Below, in pieces: positions 1 through 8,090 of a stretch of 48,891 nucleotides of DNA. How positions within the stretch are numbered: the first letter of the stretch is position 1; each line of letters opens with the position of its first letter. Origin of the DNA: Pseudomonadales bacterium (GTDB taxonomy: Bacteria > Pseudomonadota > Gammaproteobacteria > Pseudomonadales > JANQJO01); contig JANQJO010000098.1 in assembly GCA_028281605.1 (NCBI GenBank), positions 1-48,891 of the forward strand, read 5' to 3'. A model generated the notes under the pieces. It had not been told where the DNA came from and did not search any database. It saw only the letters and a list, made by a program, of their open reading frames with translations. The position numbers and the translations under genes are program-made.

Positions 1-137
1 GTTGTTGATTTCATTTAAATTTCACTCAAACCTATCACAGCGGCGTGTGCAAAAGCGGTGGATGAGTGTGGTAAAGTTGTGTTCAGCGCTTTAAGCGAGT
101 ATGTAATTTAAATTGTGTAAATGCAGATTTTCAGAGT
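1..137. other. Left edge without a supported gene
   Basis: No complete gene is visible. A short plus-strand reading of about 30 codons ends at the TAA at 110-112 and looks protein-like, but it is closed upstream by an in-frame TAA near base 17 and has no usual start codon. It may be the decayed tail of a gene. Nothing further can be said. Confidence 0.3.
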
Positions 138-368
138 TCATGCTAAGCTACTGAGCAAGTGGGAGTGTTTTGCTTCAGACGGAATTGGACAACTCATACT
201 CTCTGGGAATAGTTCGGGGTGTTGTGTATAAACACAATCAAGCCAGTTTCTGAAACAAATACTATCATTCACTATTTTTTTGTATTCATTTTGCTCAACA
301 GGTAAGCGAATAACCCTACTGTTTCGAGCAGGAATGGTATAATCTTGATTTTGAGAGCCACTCATCAT
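138..368 (-). pseudogene. Transposase N-terminal remnant (probable)
   Basis: A 76-codon reading frame. Its first ~55 residues (RLPVEQNEYKKIV, FRNWLD, QHPELFPESM) resemble the N-terminal leader of a group of IS transposases that begin with a short polar segment and a HPELFP motif. The catalytic part is absent. The last ~20 codons lie largely in a 30-bp sequence that recurs at 28504-28533, so the transposase appears to have been cut by another repeat, leaving an accidental in-frame tail. The family assignment is from memory of the motif and is tentative. It is not expected to be functional. Confidence 0.4.
166..195. repeat. 30-bp repeat C, copy 1
   Basis: Thirty bases containing TGCTTCAGACGGAATTGGAC are identical to 28504-28533. 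Here they form the break in the transposase remnant. The two copies lie near two unrelated orphan ORFs, which suggests the end of a mobile element or a recombination scar. No terminal inverted partner was found. Confidence 0.7.
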
Positions 369-484
369 TTATCGGTCCTTGATGCAAATTGTTTTTGGCG
401 AACCAATTATTGCATAAAAAGCCGATAAATTTTAATGGGTTGGCTCTCCCCTTAATCCGTTATAATCAGAAGAAATCCTTTAAC

Positions 485-1684
485 TCACACTGAGGCCAAA
501 AAAGTATAGTCGACCGGTACTTTTCCAGTTTGCCATGGCTTATATATGTTACATCCATCCAATGACCCTGATGCTTTTTTCTCTGCATTACTATTTTTAT
601 ATCTAAGCTGCATCTTAACTACTTCGAGCTCTCGGCCTTCTTTTTCTTCTTGGTCCTCAGCAGGGCCAAGATTGTCCGCTGTTGTTTCTGTTTCTGTGGT
701 TATGCCGCTTATTGCCTTTCCACTTTCGATTAAACTTTCCCAATCTTTTGTGCTCTGAGTGACTGTGTTTTGTGTTAAAGCTACTTCAGGCTTGGGACCT
801 CTACTTTGAGAATAAACAGTTAATTCTTTCTCGTTTGGAGGCGCTGTAATACTCTGAATTACAGCCCCGGTGGTTTTAGCCACTTTTGACAGTTGTTCCA
901 TCAATAGCGACATTCGTAATGATAATTCTTTTTGTACGAACAAACTCAGCTCACTGTTGGCAATACTGTCAGTGGTAGCTTGTAAGCCATTTATTGCTAG
1001 AGAAGCTACTTGACCTCCCGTAATTTTAATAGAACGTATGAGTGCTAGAGTCAAAAACCTCAAAGCAGTAGTCATTGTTTTCCCCATTATTACTGTTATG
1101 CTTTCTGTGCTATCGATGATCATGGTTGGCAATTTATTCAGGTATTTAGTAAGCATACTTTTTCTCATGTCTTGTAATTCTGTTCCTTCTTCTGAATGTG
1201 TGTAGGTCTCGTATACAGCTCTGATGAGCATTGAAGGCAACGTTATCATCACTTTTTCAGGTAGCGCTGTGACACCTTCGAATATCAGCCGTGTTAAATT
1301 GCTTGTGGATTGTTGTATACCTTCTGCCATGCTTTTAATCGCGTACCCTGCAAGCTGCTCAGCTAAGCTTAGATGGAAATCCATGACCTTAACTGGATCG
1401 CTTAAAGACGATACGAGGGATTTTTTGAGGGCAGCTAGTCCTCCTGTAAACATAGTAATGCTATTTCGAGTTGCGGTAGCATATTGAGCACTGGTACTAA
1501 TGACTTGACTACGAATATTTACGACTTGGCCGAATAAGCTAGGCCCTGGTTTGCGCATCTCCCCTGAAGCTTTCCTATCTCTAGGTACTATAGTGGGAAC
1601 TGGATCATTGGGAAGTGCCACTGTAGTATTTGGATCTCGGGCTAAAGGGTGTACACGGCATTCCACTGGCATTGTAAGAGACAT
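485..1684 (-). CDS. Unrecognised 399-aa protein, possible secreted effector
   Basis: I do not recognise a family. There is no convincing signal peptide. The N-terminus (about 1-50) is Pro/Arg-rich and polar. Residues ~55-300 are rich in Ser, Thr, Leu, Ile and Met and probably form long amphipathic helices. The C-terminal ~100 residues are hydrophilic with a Glu-rich patch (EDQEEKEGRE). The ATG at 1684 is preceded by AGAGG about ten bases upstream, which supports the start. The gene stands alone between a transposase remnant and a palindromic repeat cluster, and it uses more G/C-ending codons than the nrd genes next door. Both points suggest acquisition. Effector-like character is an inference from the composition and the mobile context only. 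Confidence 0.5.
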   Translation of the reverse strand: MSLTMPVECRVHPLARDPNTTVALPNDPVPTIVPRDRKASGEMRKPGPSLFGQVVNIRSQVISTSAQYATATRNSITMFTGGLAALKKSLVSSLSDPVKVMDFHLSLAEQLAGYAIKSMAEGIQQSTSNLTRLIFEGVTALPEKVMITLPSMLIRAVYETYTHSEEGTELQDMRKSMLTKYLNKLPTMIIDSTESITVIMGKTMTTALRFLTLALIRSIKITGGQVASLAINGLQATTDSIANSELSLFVQKELSLRMSLLMEQLSKVAKTTGAVIQSITAPPNEKELTVYSQSRGPKPEVALTQNTVTQSTKDWESLIESGKAISGITTETETTADNLGPAEDQEEKEGRELEVVKMQLRYKNSNAEKKASGSLDGCNIYKPWQTGKVPVDYTFLASV

Positions 1685-1870
1685 AATGATGGACCTCTAA
1701 TTTTATTTGCTTTGATCAACATAACCGGTAGTCGCTAGGTTGATTTTAGGCAGTTTAGGTGTAATTTTTGTTTGATGAAACTGGTGGCGATTCTATTCTA
1801 ACGGGACCATAAAAACAAGCTGCTACTAATCAATAGGGCGTAGTAAAACCATTGACTGCTTTGGGCACTT

Positions 1871-1971
1871 AGGAGGTGTCCCAGAATAAAGTTTACAATG
1901 TGAGCGGATGCATGTTTGAGCACAGCGAGTTCAGGAGCGAAGCTTGTAAACTTTATTCTGGGACACCTCCT
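1871..1971. repeat. Repeat family A (MITE-like), complete copy
   Basis: A 101-bp element with perfect 28-bp terminal inverted repeats (1871-1898 and 1944-1971; outer bases AGGAGGTGTCCCAGAATAAA). Between them is a 45-bp core that itself recurs, inverted, at 1979-2021. A near-identical copy with the core in the opposite orientation is at 48796-48891. It has no coding capacity. The structure fits a miniature inverted-repeat transposable element; the mobilising transposase is not in the window. Confidence 0.8.
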
Positions 1972-1978
1972 TACCAGT

Positions 1979-2021
1979 GTTCGCTTCTGAACTCGCTGTG
2001 CTCAAACATGCATCCGCTCAA
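1979..2021. repeat. Family A core, inverted partial copy
   Basis: This segment (CTGAACTCGCTGTGCTCAAA) is the reverse complement of the core of the element at 1871-1971, with a few differences and no terminal repeats. Together the two form a larger imperfect hairpin. It is probably a remnant of a second insertion. Confidence 0.7.
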
Positions 2022-2119
2022 AATGGGTAGATTATTTCCTGTGCCTTACCTAAAGTTTAGGGTAAAATTCAAAATATTAGTGCTAACCTGTCGCTTTTGA
2101 GTATATCCCTAAGCTTGAT

Positions 2120-2137
2120 GGCGGCATCCTTGCCGCC
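2120..2137. repeat. Short GC-rich hairpin
   Basis: GGCGGCA and TGCCGCC flank a TCCT loop in an otherwise AT-rich spacer. There is no adjacent T-run on either strand, so it is not a clear terminator. Function unknown. Confidence 0.45.
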
Positions 2138-2221
2138 AACGGCTTCCAAAATAAATATTGAATCATTCTGGGTATCGCTATGTGGACGAAGATTTTGATT
2201 TTCTCAGTCATAATGACAGAA

Positions 2222-2254
2222 GCAAAAAGACCCCCCAAGTTTAGACCTTGGGGG
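2222..2254 (-). terminator. Rho-independent terminator of nrdAB
   Basis: On the minus strand an 8-bp GC-rich stem (CCCCCAAG at 2232-2239 pairing with CTTGGGGG at 2247-2254) is followed directly by TCTTTTTTGC. It lies about 60 bases past the nrdB stop codon, as expected for the end of the nrdA-nrdB transcript. Confidence 0.8.
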
Positions 2255-2317
2255 AGGACTTAAGGTAGATTTAATTTTTATTATGGCGTTGTTTTCTTTT
2301 ATAACAAATAACAGACT

Positions 2318-3607
2318 TTAATCCCAAGAAAGGCTACCGCCAACTTGGTATTCCGTCACTCTGGTTTCAAAAAAATTCTTTTCTTTTCTCAAATCTATCA
2401 TTTCAGACATCCAAGGGAAAGGATTTTGTGCGCCAGGATTTTGTTCGGCTAAACCAAGTTGAGCTAGGCGTCGGTTGGATATAAACTGCAGATATTCTTT
2501 CATCATGTTAGCATTCATGCCTAAAACACCATGCTTTATTGTATCTTCGGCATATTCTATTTCGAGTTGCGTGCCTTCTAAAATCATGCGTATGACTTCA
2601 TTTTGAAAGGTTTCACTCCACAGGTGCGGGTTTTCCAATTTGATTTGATTAATTACATCAATACCAAAATTAACATGCATTGACTCATCTCGAAGAATGT
2701 ACTGAAATTGTTCTGCTGTACCTGTCATTTTGTTGCGGCGACCCATAGACAGAATTTGAGTAAAACCACAGTAAAAAAATAAACCTTCCATGACACAGTA
2801 AAATGCAATTAAATTACGTAACAGTTGTTGGTCTGTCTCAGGAGTGCCCGTTTTAAAATTAGGATCTGCCAAGCTTTGGGTATACTGTAATGCCCAAGCG
2901 GCTTTTTTAGCGACAGAAGGCACTTCACGATACATATTGAAAATTTCACCTTCATCCATACCTAAGGACTCTATGCAATATTGATATGCATGTGTGTGAA
3001 TAGCTTCTTCAAATGCTTGGCGTAATAAATACTGACGACATTCAGGGTTAGTGATGTAGCGGTATACCCCCAATACTAAATTATTTGCAACTAAAGAATC
3101 TGCGGTGGCAAAAAAACCTAGGCTGCGCTTAACAATAATACGTTCGTCATTGGATAAGGCTGTTGGGTTTTTCCAAAGGGCAACATCAGCTGTCATGTTA
3201 ATTTCTTGTGGCATCCAATGGTTTGCACAACCATCTAAGTACTTTTGCCAAGCCCAATCGTATTTGAAAGGCACTAATTGATTTAAATCCGCTCGACAGT
3301 TAATCATTTTTTTATCATCTACTTGAACACGTTTACCGCCTAATTTTAGTTCCTCCAAACCTGTGTTAATGTTGAGTTGATCTAAATGCTCTTGTGCTTT
3401 TTTATGCAAATCTTGTGAAAATGAAGGTTTACTTGTGTTTTCTTTAGATTCTGTTTTACCAACATCATTATTCTCAACTGATATTGATTGGTGTATATGT
3501 GTCAATTCCTGCTGTAAAGCAGCCAATTGCTTGTTAACAGCGCGAGGTTTTACAGTGTCGATTGCAGTTGCTTGTGTGTCTTGATCGTAATCATCCCAGC
3601 TTAACAT
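2318..3607 (-). CDS. nrdB: Ribonucleoside-diphosphate reductase subunit beta (class Ia)
   Basis: Small subunit of aerobic class Ia ribonucleotide reductase. It holds the di-iron/tyrosyl-radical cofactor that starts each turnover of NrdA, making deoxyribonucleotides in the cytoplasm. The 429-residue protein has the family's metal ligands: Asp170 (ATADS), Glu201 and His204 ([10 protein letters not shown]), then the EGLFFYCGF and RDESMH segments. Tyr208 has the E. coli Tyr122 spacing and is the likely radical tyrosine. The acidic, poorly conserved first ~75 residues match the long N-terminal extension of Pseudomonas-type NrdB, and the C-terminal tail (QVGGSLSWD) is the usual NrdA-binding peptide. 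It lies 46 bases downstream of nrdA on the same strand and ends in a clear terminator. Identification is secure. Confidence 0.97.
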   Translation of the reverse strand: MLSWDDYDQDTQATAIDTVKPRAVNKQLAALQQELTHIHQSISVENNDVGKTESKENTSKPSFSQDLHKKAQEHLDQLNINTGLEELKLGGKRVQVDDKKMINCRADLNQLVPFKYDWAWQKYLDGCANHWMPQEINMTADVALWKNPTALSNDERIIVKRSLGFFATADSLVANNLVLGVYRYITNPECRQYLLRQAFEEAIHTHAYQYCIESLGMDEGEIFNMYREVPSVAKKAAWALQYTQSLADPNFKTGTPETDQQLLRNLIAFYCVMEGLFFYCGFTQILSMGRRNKMTGTAEQFQYILRDESMHVNFGIDVINQIKLENPHLWSETFQNEVIRMILEGTQLEIEYAEDTIKHGVLGMNANMMKEYLQFISNRRLAQLGLAEQNPGAQNPFPWMSEMIDLRKEKNFFETRVTEYQVGGSLSWD

Positions 3608-3653
3608 AATGTTTTTCCTTATTCAGTCGTATTACACATTAACATGTATACTT

Positions 3654-6578
3654 TTATTGACAAGCTTCACATTCAGGGGCATCAATTAAACATGCTTTTA
3701 TGGGCGCTTGTTCTTCGCTTTTTTTAACAGCATTCAATTGTCCTGTGTGCAGGGTTGATTTCTCTGCTGTCGTTGCCCCCATAGCACGTAGATAATAAGT
3801 TGTTTTCAACCCTCTTAACCAGGCCATGCGATAGGTAATGTCTAACTTTTTACCGTTTGGTTCTCGTATATAAAGATTCAAGCTTTGGGCTTGGTCAATC
3901 CATTTTTGTCGGCGACTTGCTGCTTCTACTAACCATTTGGGTTCAACCTCAAAGGCACTGGCAAAAATTTGTTTGATTTCTTGAGGAATACGGCTGATTT
4001 GGGTAACACTACCATCGTAGTACTTTAAATCGTTAACCATAACATTGTCCCATAAATTTAAAGCTTTTAAGGCTTTGACTAAATAGGGGTTAACAACAGT
4101 GAATTCGCCTGATAAGTTAGATTTTACGTAGAGGTTTTGGTAAGTAGGCTCTATAGATTGCGATACACCAATGATATTAGCAATAGTTGCTGTTGGTGCA
4201 ATGGCCATAACATTTGAATTGCGTATGCCAGTGGTTTTTATTTTTTCTCTTAAACTGTTCCAATCTAAAGTTTGGCTTTTATCTACTTCAAGGTAATGTT
4301 CACCAGCAGGGTGGTTGCGATGACGGGTTAATAGATCAATGGAATCAATAGGCAAGATACCTTTGCTCCATAAAGAGCCTTCGAAACTACTATAAGAACC
4401 TTTCTCTTGAGCTAGCTGATTAGAGGCTTGAATTGCAAAATAACTGATTGCTTCCATAGAACGATCAGAAAATTCTACAGCGGCTTCAGAACCATAGGCA
4501 ATAGATTGTTGATACAATGCATCTTGAAAACCCATCATACCTAGGCCAATAGGTCGATGATGTAAATTGGAGGTTTTAGCTTGAGGTACTGCATAGTAAT
4601 TCAAATCAATAACATTATCTAGCATGCGAATGGCTGTGTTAATGGTGCTTTCTAGTTTTTTTAGATCCAAACTGAATGTACCATCAGGTTGTTGTAATAA
4701 ATGACTGGCCAAATTAACTGAGCCTAAGTTACACACAGCAATTTCATCTTCTGAAGTATTTAAAGTAATTTCTGTGCATAAGTTAGAAGAGTGGATGGTA
4801 CCCACATGTTGTTGAGGTGATCTGAGGTTGCAGGCATCTTTAAAGGTAATCCAAGGGTGACCTGTTTCAAATAGCATTGACAACATTTTGCGCCAAATAT
4901 CTTTAGCTTGTACTGTTTTGTGTTGTTTCAGCTTTCCTTGAGCAGCCATTTGTTCGTATTGTACATAACGTTCTTCAAAAGCTTGCCCGTATAACTCATG
5001 TAAATCGGGGGTTTCATCGGGTGAGAATAAAGTCCAGTCTTGCTCTTCAAACACTCGTTTCATGAATAGATCTGGAATCCAATTTGCCGTATTCATGTCA
5101 TGGGTTCTACGTCGATCGTCTCCAGTGTTTTTCCGTAGCTCCAGAAACTCTTCTATGTCTAGATGCCAGGTTTCTAAGTAGGCGCATAAGGCTCCTTTAC
5201 GTTTACCCCCTTGATTGACAGCGACAGCTGTGTCATTTGCGACTTTTAAGAAAGGGACGATACCCTGTGATTTACCATTAGTACCTTTGATATGAGCTCC
5301 CAGTGCTCTAACCGGGGTCCAATCATTACCTAAACCACCGGCCCATTTTGATAGCATGGCATTGTCTCGGATCGCGCTGTAAATGCCAAAAAGATCGTCA
5401 GACACTGTTGTTAAATAGCAGGATGAGAGCTGTGGTCGCAAGGTACCTGCATTGAATAAAGTGGGGGTTGAACTCATGTAATCAAAACGTGAGAGTAGAT
5501 GATAAAACTCTATAGCTTTAGTGTTTTTATCTGCTTCATCCAGAGCAAGGCCCATGGCAACCCGCATGAAAAACACTTGTGGTAATTCAAAACGGGTGTT
5601 TTCGTGATGTAAAAAGTAGCGATCGTATAAGGTTTGTAATCCCAAGTAGGTAAATTGTAAATCTCTTTCTGCGACTAGGGCTTGCGCCAATATATCTAAA
5701 TCAAAATCGGCCAGTCTGGGATCCAACAACTCCAGTTCAATACCTTTTCTAATATAAGGGCTGAGATAAATTGTGTAGTAATGTTGCATTTCTGTCTGGG
5801 TGGATTGAGTCGCAATACTTAAAAAAGACAGCGCTTCACTACGTAAAGAATCGAGTAATAGCCTTGATGTCACGTACATGTAATTAGGTTCTTGCTCTAT
5901 TAATGTGCGAGCTGACATAATCATAGCCATATTGATCTCTTGTTGAGATATACCGTCATATAAGTTTTTAAGAGTTTCATCCAAAATTTTGTCGGGCTCA
6001 ATATCTTCTAATGTACTGCAAGCCTCAAAAATGACTTGTTTGATTCTGTTAAGGTTCAGAGCTTCCTTATTGCCATTTTCTGCAATTACAGTGATTTTAG
6101 ATATTGAGTCGCTATCATTAGAATTATGTTCTAAATCACCTGAGTCAAATTCAGAGTGCTGTTCAGATCTGATTTGAGCTCTGGCTTCACGATACAGTAC
6201 GTAAGTGCGTGCAGTTTGTTGCTCTCCGGTACGCATTAAAGCAAGCTCCACTTGGTCTTGAATTTCTTCTATATGGAGTGTGCCACCTGTAGATAGGCGG
6301 CGTTTAAAAATGTCAGTAACAGTTTGTGTCAGTTGTGTGGCCGTGTCATGGACTCGATTAGAAGCTGCAGCGGTACGGCCCTCAACAGCTAAAAAAGCTT
6401 TCATAATAGCAACATAGATTTTGCTGTCGTCATAGGGAACAACAGAGCCATTACGTTTAATCACTCGCATTTGGCCTGGAGCGGTTGTTTCTATAGTGAT
6501 ACTGGGACCTTCTTTTGTAATTTGCCCCTGTGTGGACTCTATTGAGCTTCTCTTTAATGTTACTGTTGGTGTTTGCAT
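3654..6578 (-). CDS. nrdA: Ribonucleoside-diphosphate reductase subunit alpha (class Ia)
   Basis: Catalytic large subunit reducing ribonucleoside diphosphates. The 974 residues carry two N-terminal ATP-cone domains (about 37-135 and 160-250), as in Pseudomonas-type NrdA; the duplicated cone is linked to allosteric dATP inhibition in that group. Active-site residues are present: Cys387 (SSCYLT), Asn599/Cys601/Glu603 (NLCTE), Cys616 (AVCNLGS), the radical-transfer tyrosine pair in TTYYLRAMG, and the C-terminal CxxC (Cys970/Cys973) that is re-reduced by thioredoxin or glutaredoxin. The gene heads the nrdAB operon. The 340 bases upstream hold four NrdR-box matches, so repression by NrdR when dATP is plentiful is likely. 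The start ATG is supported by AGGAG about seven bases upstream. Confidence 0.97.
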   Translation of the reverse strand: MQTPTVTLKRSSIESTQGQITKEGPSITIETTAPGQMRVIKRNGSVVPYDDSKIYVAIMKAFLAVEGRTAAASNRVHDTATQLTQTVTDIFKRRLSTGGTLHIEEIQDQVELALMRTGEQQTARTYVLYREARAQIRSEQHSEFDSGDLEHNSNDSDSISKITVIAENGNKEALNLNRIKQVIFEACSTLEDIEPDKILDETLKNLYDGISQQEINMAMIMSARTLIEQEPNYMYVTSRLLLDSLRSEALSFLSIATQSTQTEMQHYYTIYLSPYIRKGIELELLDPRLADFDLDILAQALVAERDLQFTYLGLQTLYDRYFLHHENTRFELPQVFFMRVAMGLALDEADKNTKAIEFYHLLSRFDYMSSTPTLFNAGTLRPQLSSCYLTTVSDDLFGIYSAIRDNAMLSKWAGGLGNDWTPVRALGAHIKGTNGKSQGIVPFLKVANDTAVAVNQGGKRKGALCAYLETWHLDIEEFLELRKNTGDDRRRTHDMNTANWIPDLFMKRVFEEQDWTLFSPDETPDLHELYGQAFEERYVQYEQMAAQGKLKQHKTVQAKDIWRKMLSMLFETGHPWITFKDACNLRSPQQHVGTIHSSNLCTEITLNTSEDEIAVCNLGSVNLASHLLQQPDGTFSLDLKKLESTINTAIRMLDNVIDLNYYAVPQAKTSNLHHRPIGLGMMGFQDALYQQSIAYGSEAAVEFSDRSMEAISYFAIQASNQLAQEKGSYSSFEGSLWSKGILPIDSIDLLTRHRNHPAGEHYLEVDKSQTLDWNSLREKIKTTGIRNSNVMAIAPTATIANIIGVSQSIEPTYQNLYVKSNLSGEFTVVNPYLVKALKALNLWDNVMVNDLKYYDGSVTQISRIPQEIKQIFASAFEVEPKWLVEAASRRQKWIDQAQSLNLYIREPNGKKLDITYRMAWLRGLKTTYYLRAMGATTAEKSTLHTGQLNAVKKSEEQAPIKACLIDAPECEACQ

Positions 6579-6658
6579 AAATACTCCTTAAGTTGCTCTT
6601 GCTTCCTAGAGGCTTGTTTTACCCTGCGATACCAGTTTAAATGCTGTTTATAAAACCA

Positions 6659-6674
6659 GCACAATATATAGTGC
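6659..6674. promoter_or_regulatory. NrdR box 1
   Basis: GCACAATATATAGTGC matches the known NrdR consensus core (CWATATATWG) without mismatch, 80 bases upstream of nrdA. NrdR is the ATP-cone repressor of ribonucleotide reductase genes; its own gene is not in this window. Confidence 0.75.
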
Positions 6675-6776
6675 TTGAAATTAATCCGTTCTTTTATGTG
6701 ACGAAATATATCCTGGCTTAAAGAGTAACAAGTTATCAATATTACCAAGCTCTTAACCTCATATTGAACAGAAATA

Positions 6777-6824
6777 AATCAATATATAGTGCCTTATAGG
6801 GCTGAAAACCACAATATAGAGTAT
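6777..6824. promoter_or_regulatory. NrdR box pair 2 and 3
   Basis: AATCAATATATAGTGC (6777-6792, perfect core) and CCACAATATAGAGTAT (6809-6824, one core mismatch) lie 32 bases apart, close to the three-helical-turn spacing typical of NrdR box pairs. This is the best candidate for the nrdA operator and promoter region. Confidence 0.75.
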
Positions 6825-6919
6825 GAACTTAGCTTTTTCAAGTGTATAAGCTGTGGAAAAGATATGAGTTAAGCTTGAGTATCCTGGGGATGACTTTAAA
6901 AGGCTTTGTTACAGGATAA

Positions 6920-6935
6920 CCACTATATATTGTGT
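6920..6935. promoter_or_regulatory. NrdR box 4
   Basis: CCACTATATATTGTGT has a perfect NrdR core. It lies between nrdA and the divergent rstA-type gene, 96 bases beyond box 3, and could affect either promoter. The rest of the 613-base spacer shows no other gene. Confidence 0.65.
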
Positions 6936-7137
6936 TTGTAATCACATAGAGCAGGCGAGAACAAAGGTTTATATTTGATTTATTATTGAACTGTAAAATA
7001 AGTTTTGGTAATATTATCAGCACTCCTTATAGAGAATATTTTCTCGTCATAGTTGAGGGTTGGTTATTTTGTAACAGTTATATAGCTATTCTAATATGTA
7101 TATATAGGCAGGGTTGTTGTTAACTGTACACTCTAAA

Positions 7138-7170
7138 CAGCCGTGATCAATACAAGATTCACGGTAAATA
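7138..7170. repeat. Inverted repeat in the rstA leader, possible shrunken repeat B
   Basis: CCGTGA (7141-7146) and TCACGG (7159-7164) form a small hairpin about 30 bases before the start codon. The outer bases (ACAGCC at the left, CACGGTAAATA at the right) are the same as the two ends of repeat family B, so this may be an internally deleted copy taken into the leader. It could affect transcription or translation of the regulator. Confidence 0.45.
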
Positions 7171-7191
7171 ATGCAGTAGAGAGATGATGTT

Positions 7192-7956
7192 ATGGACCTG
7201 AATGCACAAGCAATTCAAGAAGACCTAAGCGCGGAAGAGAAGCCTCGCATTTTAATTGTTGAAGATGATGAACGCCTGGCAACTCTAAGCAAGGATTACT
7301 TAGAAAATAATGGGTTAGCTGTTGAAGTCATTAATGATGGTAAACAAGCAATCGCCTATATTTTACAAGCAAGGCCAGATCTTGTGGTATTGGATTTAAT
7401 GTTACCCGGTGCCGATGGTTTAGAAGTTTGTCGCGAGATACGAGGGGAATATCATAAGCCCATTTTGATGCTAACGGCAAGAACGGATGATGTTGATCAG
7501 GTATTAGGCTTAGAGATGGGGGCTGATGATTATGTCGCTAAGCCTGTCAGACCAAGAGTTTTATTGGCACGTATTCGTGCTTTGTTGCGTCGTAATGAAA
7601 GTACAGGCATTGATGAAGAGCAGGGTGATCATGAGAAACAGGATCGTCTCAATTTCGGCAATTTAATGATTGATAATGGTGCACGTGAGGTGCGTTTACA
7701 TGGAGAGCCTGTTGATTTGACCAGTGCTGAATATGATTTATTATGGTTATTGGCTTCTAATGCGGGCAAGATTCTATCTAGAGAAGAAATTTTTGAGCGT
7801 TTAAGAGGGATCGAATACGATGGCCAGGACCGTTCTATAGATGTACGGGTCTCTCGTATTCGACCTAAGGTAGGCGATGATCCTATGAATCCTAAACGTA
7901 TTAAAACTGTACGTAGTAAAGGCTATTTGTTTGTGAAGGACATTTTGAACACATAA
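7192..7956 (+). CDS. rstA: OmpR-family response regulator (RstA-like)
   Basis: Cytoplasmic DNA-binding response regulator. Residues ~18-133 are the receiver domain, with acidic residues Glu24/Asp25/Asp26, phospho-acceptor Asp68 (VVLDLMLPG), Thr96 and Lys117. Residues ~150-252 are an OmpR/PhoB winged helix (DLTSAEYDLL ... RSIDVRVSRIRPKVGDDP ... VRSKGYLF). The SIDVRVSRIRPK wording is typical of the RstA branch. It is followed after 134 bases by a cognate-looking histidine kinase on the same strand. The ATG at 7192 has AGAGAGATGATG just upstream. Its regulon cannot be told from the window. The symbol rests on similarity of both proteins to RstA/RstB. Confidence 0.85.
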   Translation: MDLNAQAIQEDLSAEEKPRILIVEDDERLATLSKDYLENNGLAVEVINDGKQAIAYILQARPDLVVLDLMLPGADGLEVCREIRGEYHKPILMLTARTDDVDQVLGLEMGADDYVAKPVRPRVLLARIRALLRRNESTGIDEEQGDHEKQDRLNFGNLMIDNGAREVRLHGEPVDLTSAEYDLLWLLASNAGKILSREEIFERLRGIEYDGQDRSIDVRVSRIRPKVGDDPMNPKRIKTVRSKGYLFVKDILNT

Positions 7957-7989
7957 ATGTGCTAACTCAAGCTATTGAGTGACACTAAG

Positions 7990-8051
7990 CAAAGTGGAAA
8001 CTAGGAAGAATAGAGAGAATTATAACCCCTTAATTTTTTGTTTCCACTTTG
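7990..8051. promoter_or_regulatory. Inverted repeat between the regulator and kinase genes
   Basis: CAAAGTGGAAAC (7990-8001) and GTTTCCACTTTG (8040-8051) are perfect 12-bp inverted arms with 38 bases between them, in the 134-base gap of the two-component operon. The AT-rich loop holds a possible TATAAT-like -10 (ATTATAA). It may be a stem that lowers read-through or an operator for a separate kinase promoter. Confidence 0.55.
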
Positions 8052-8090
8052 TGACAAGGATGGTTATTTATGTCACAGGAATATTGGTGA

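Noticed and set aside
1876..2100. 74-codon plus-strand frame across the repeat A copy
   Set aside because: It is made entirely of inverted-repeat sequence and its flank; there is no ribosome site or family resemblance.
6560..6748. 62-codon minus-strand frame upstream of nrdA
   Set aside because: It overlaps the nrdA start out of frame and contains NrdR box 1, so it is regulatory sequence.
6838..7023. 61-codon minus-strand frame in the nrdA-rstA spacer
   Set aside because: No ribosome site, low-complexity translation, and it covers NrdR box 4.
7060..7100. RstA-box-like sequence (TGTAACAGTTATA) before the rstA-type gene
   Set aside because: It matches only part of the enteric RstA consensus and could be chance in AT-rich DNA.
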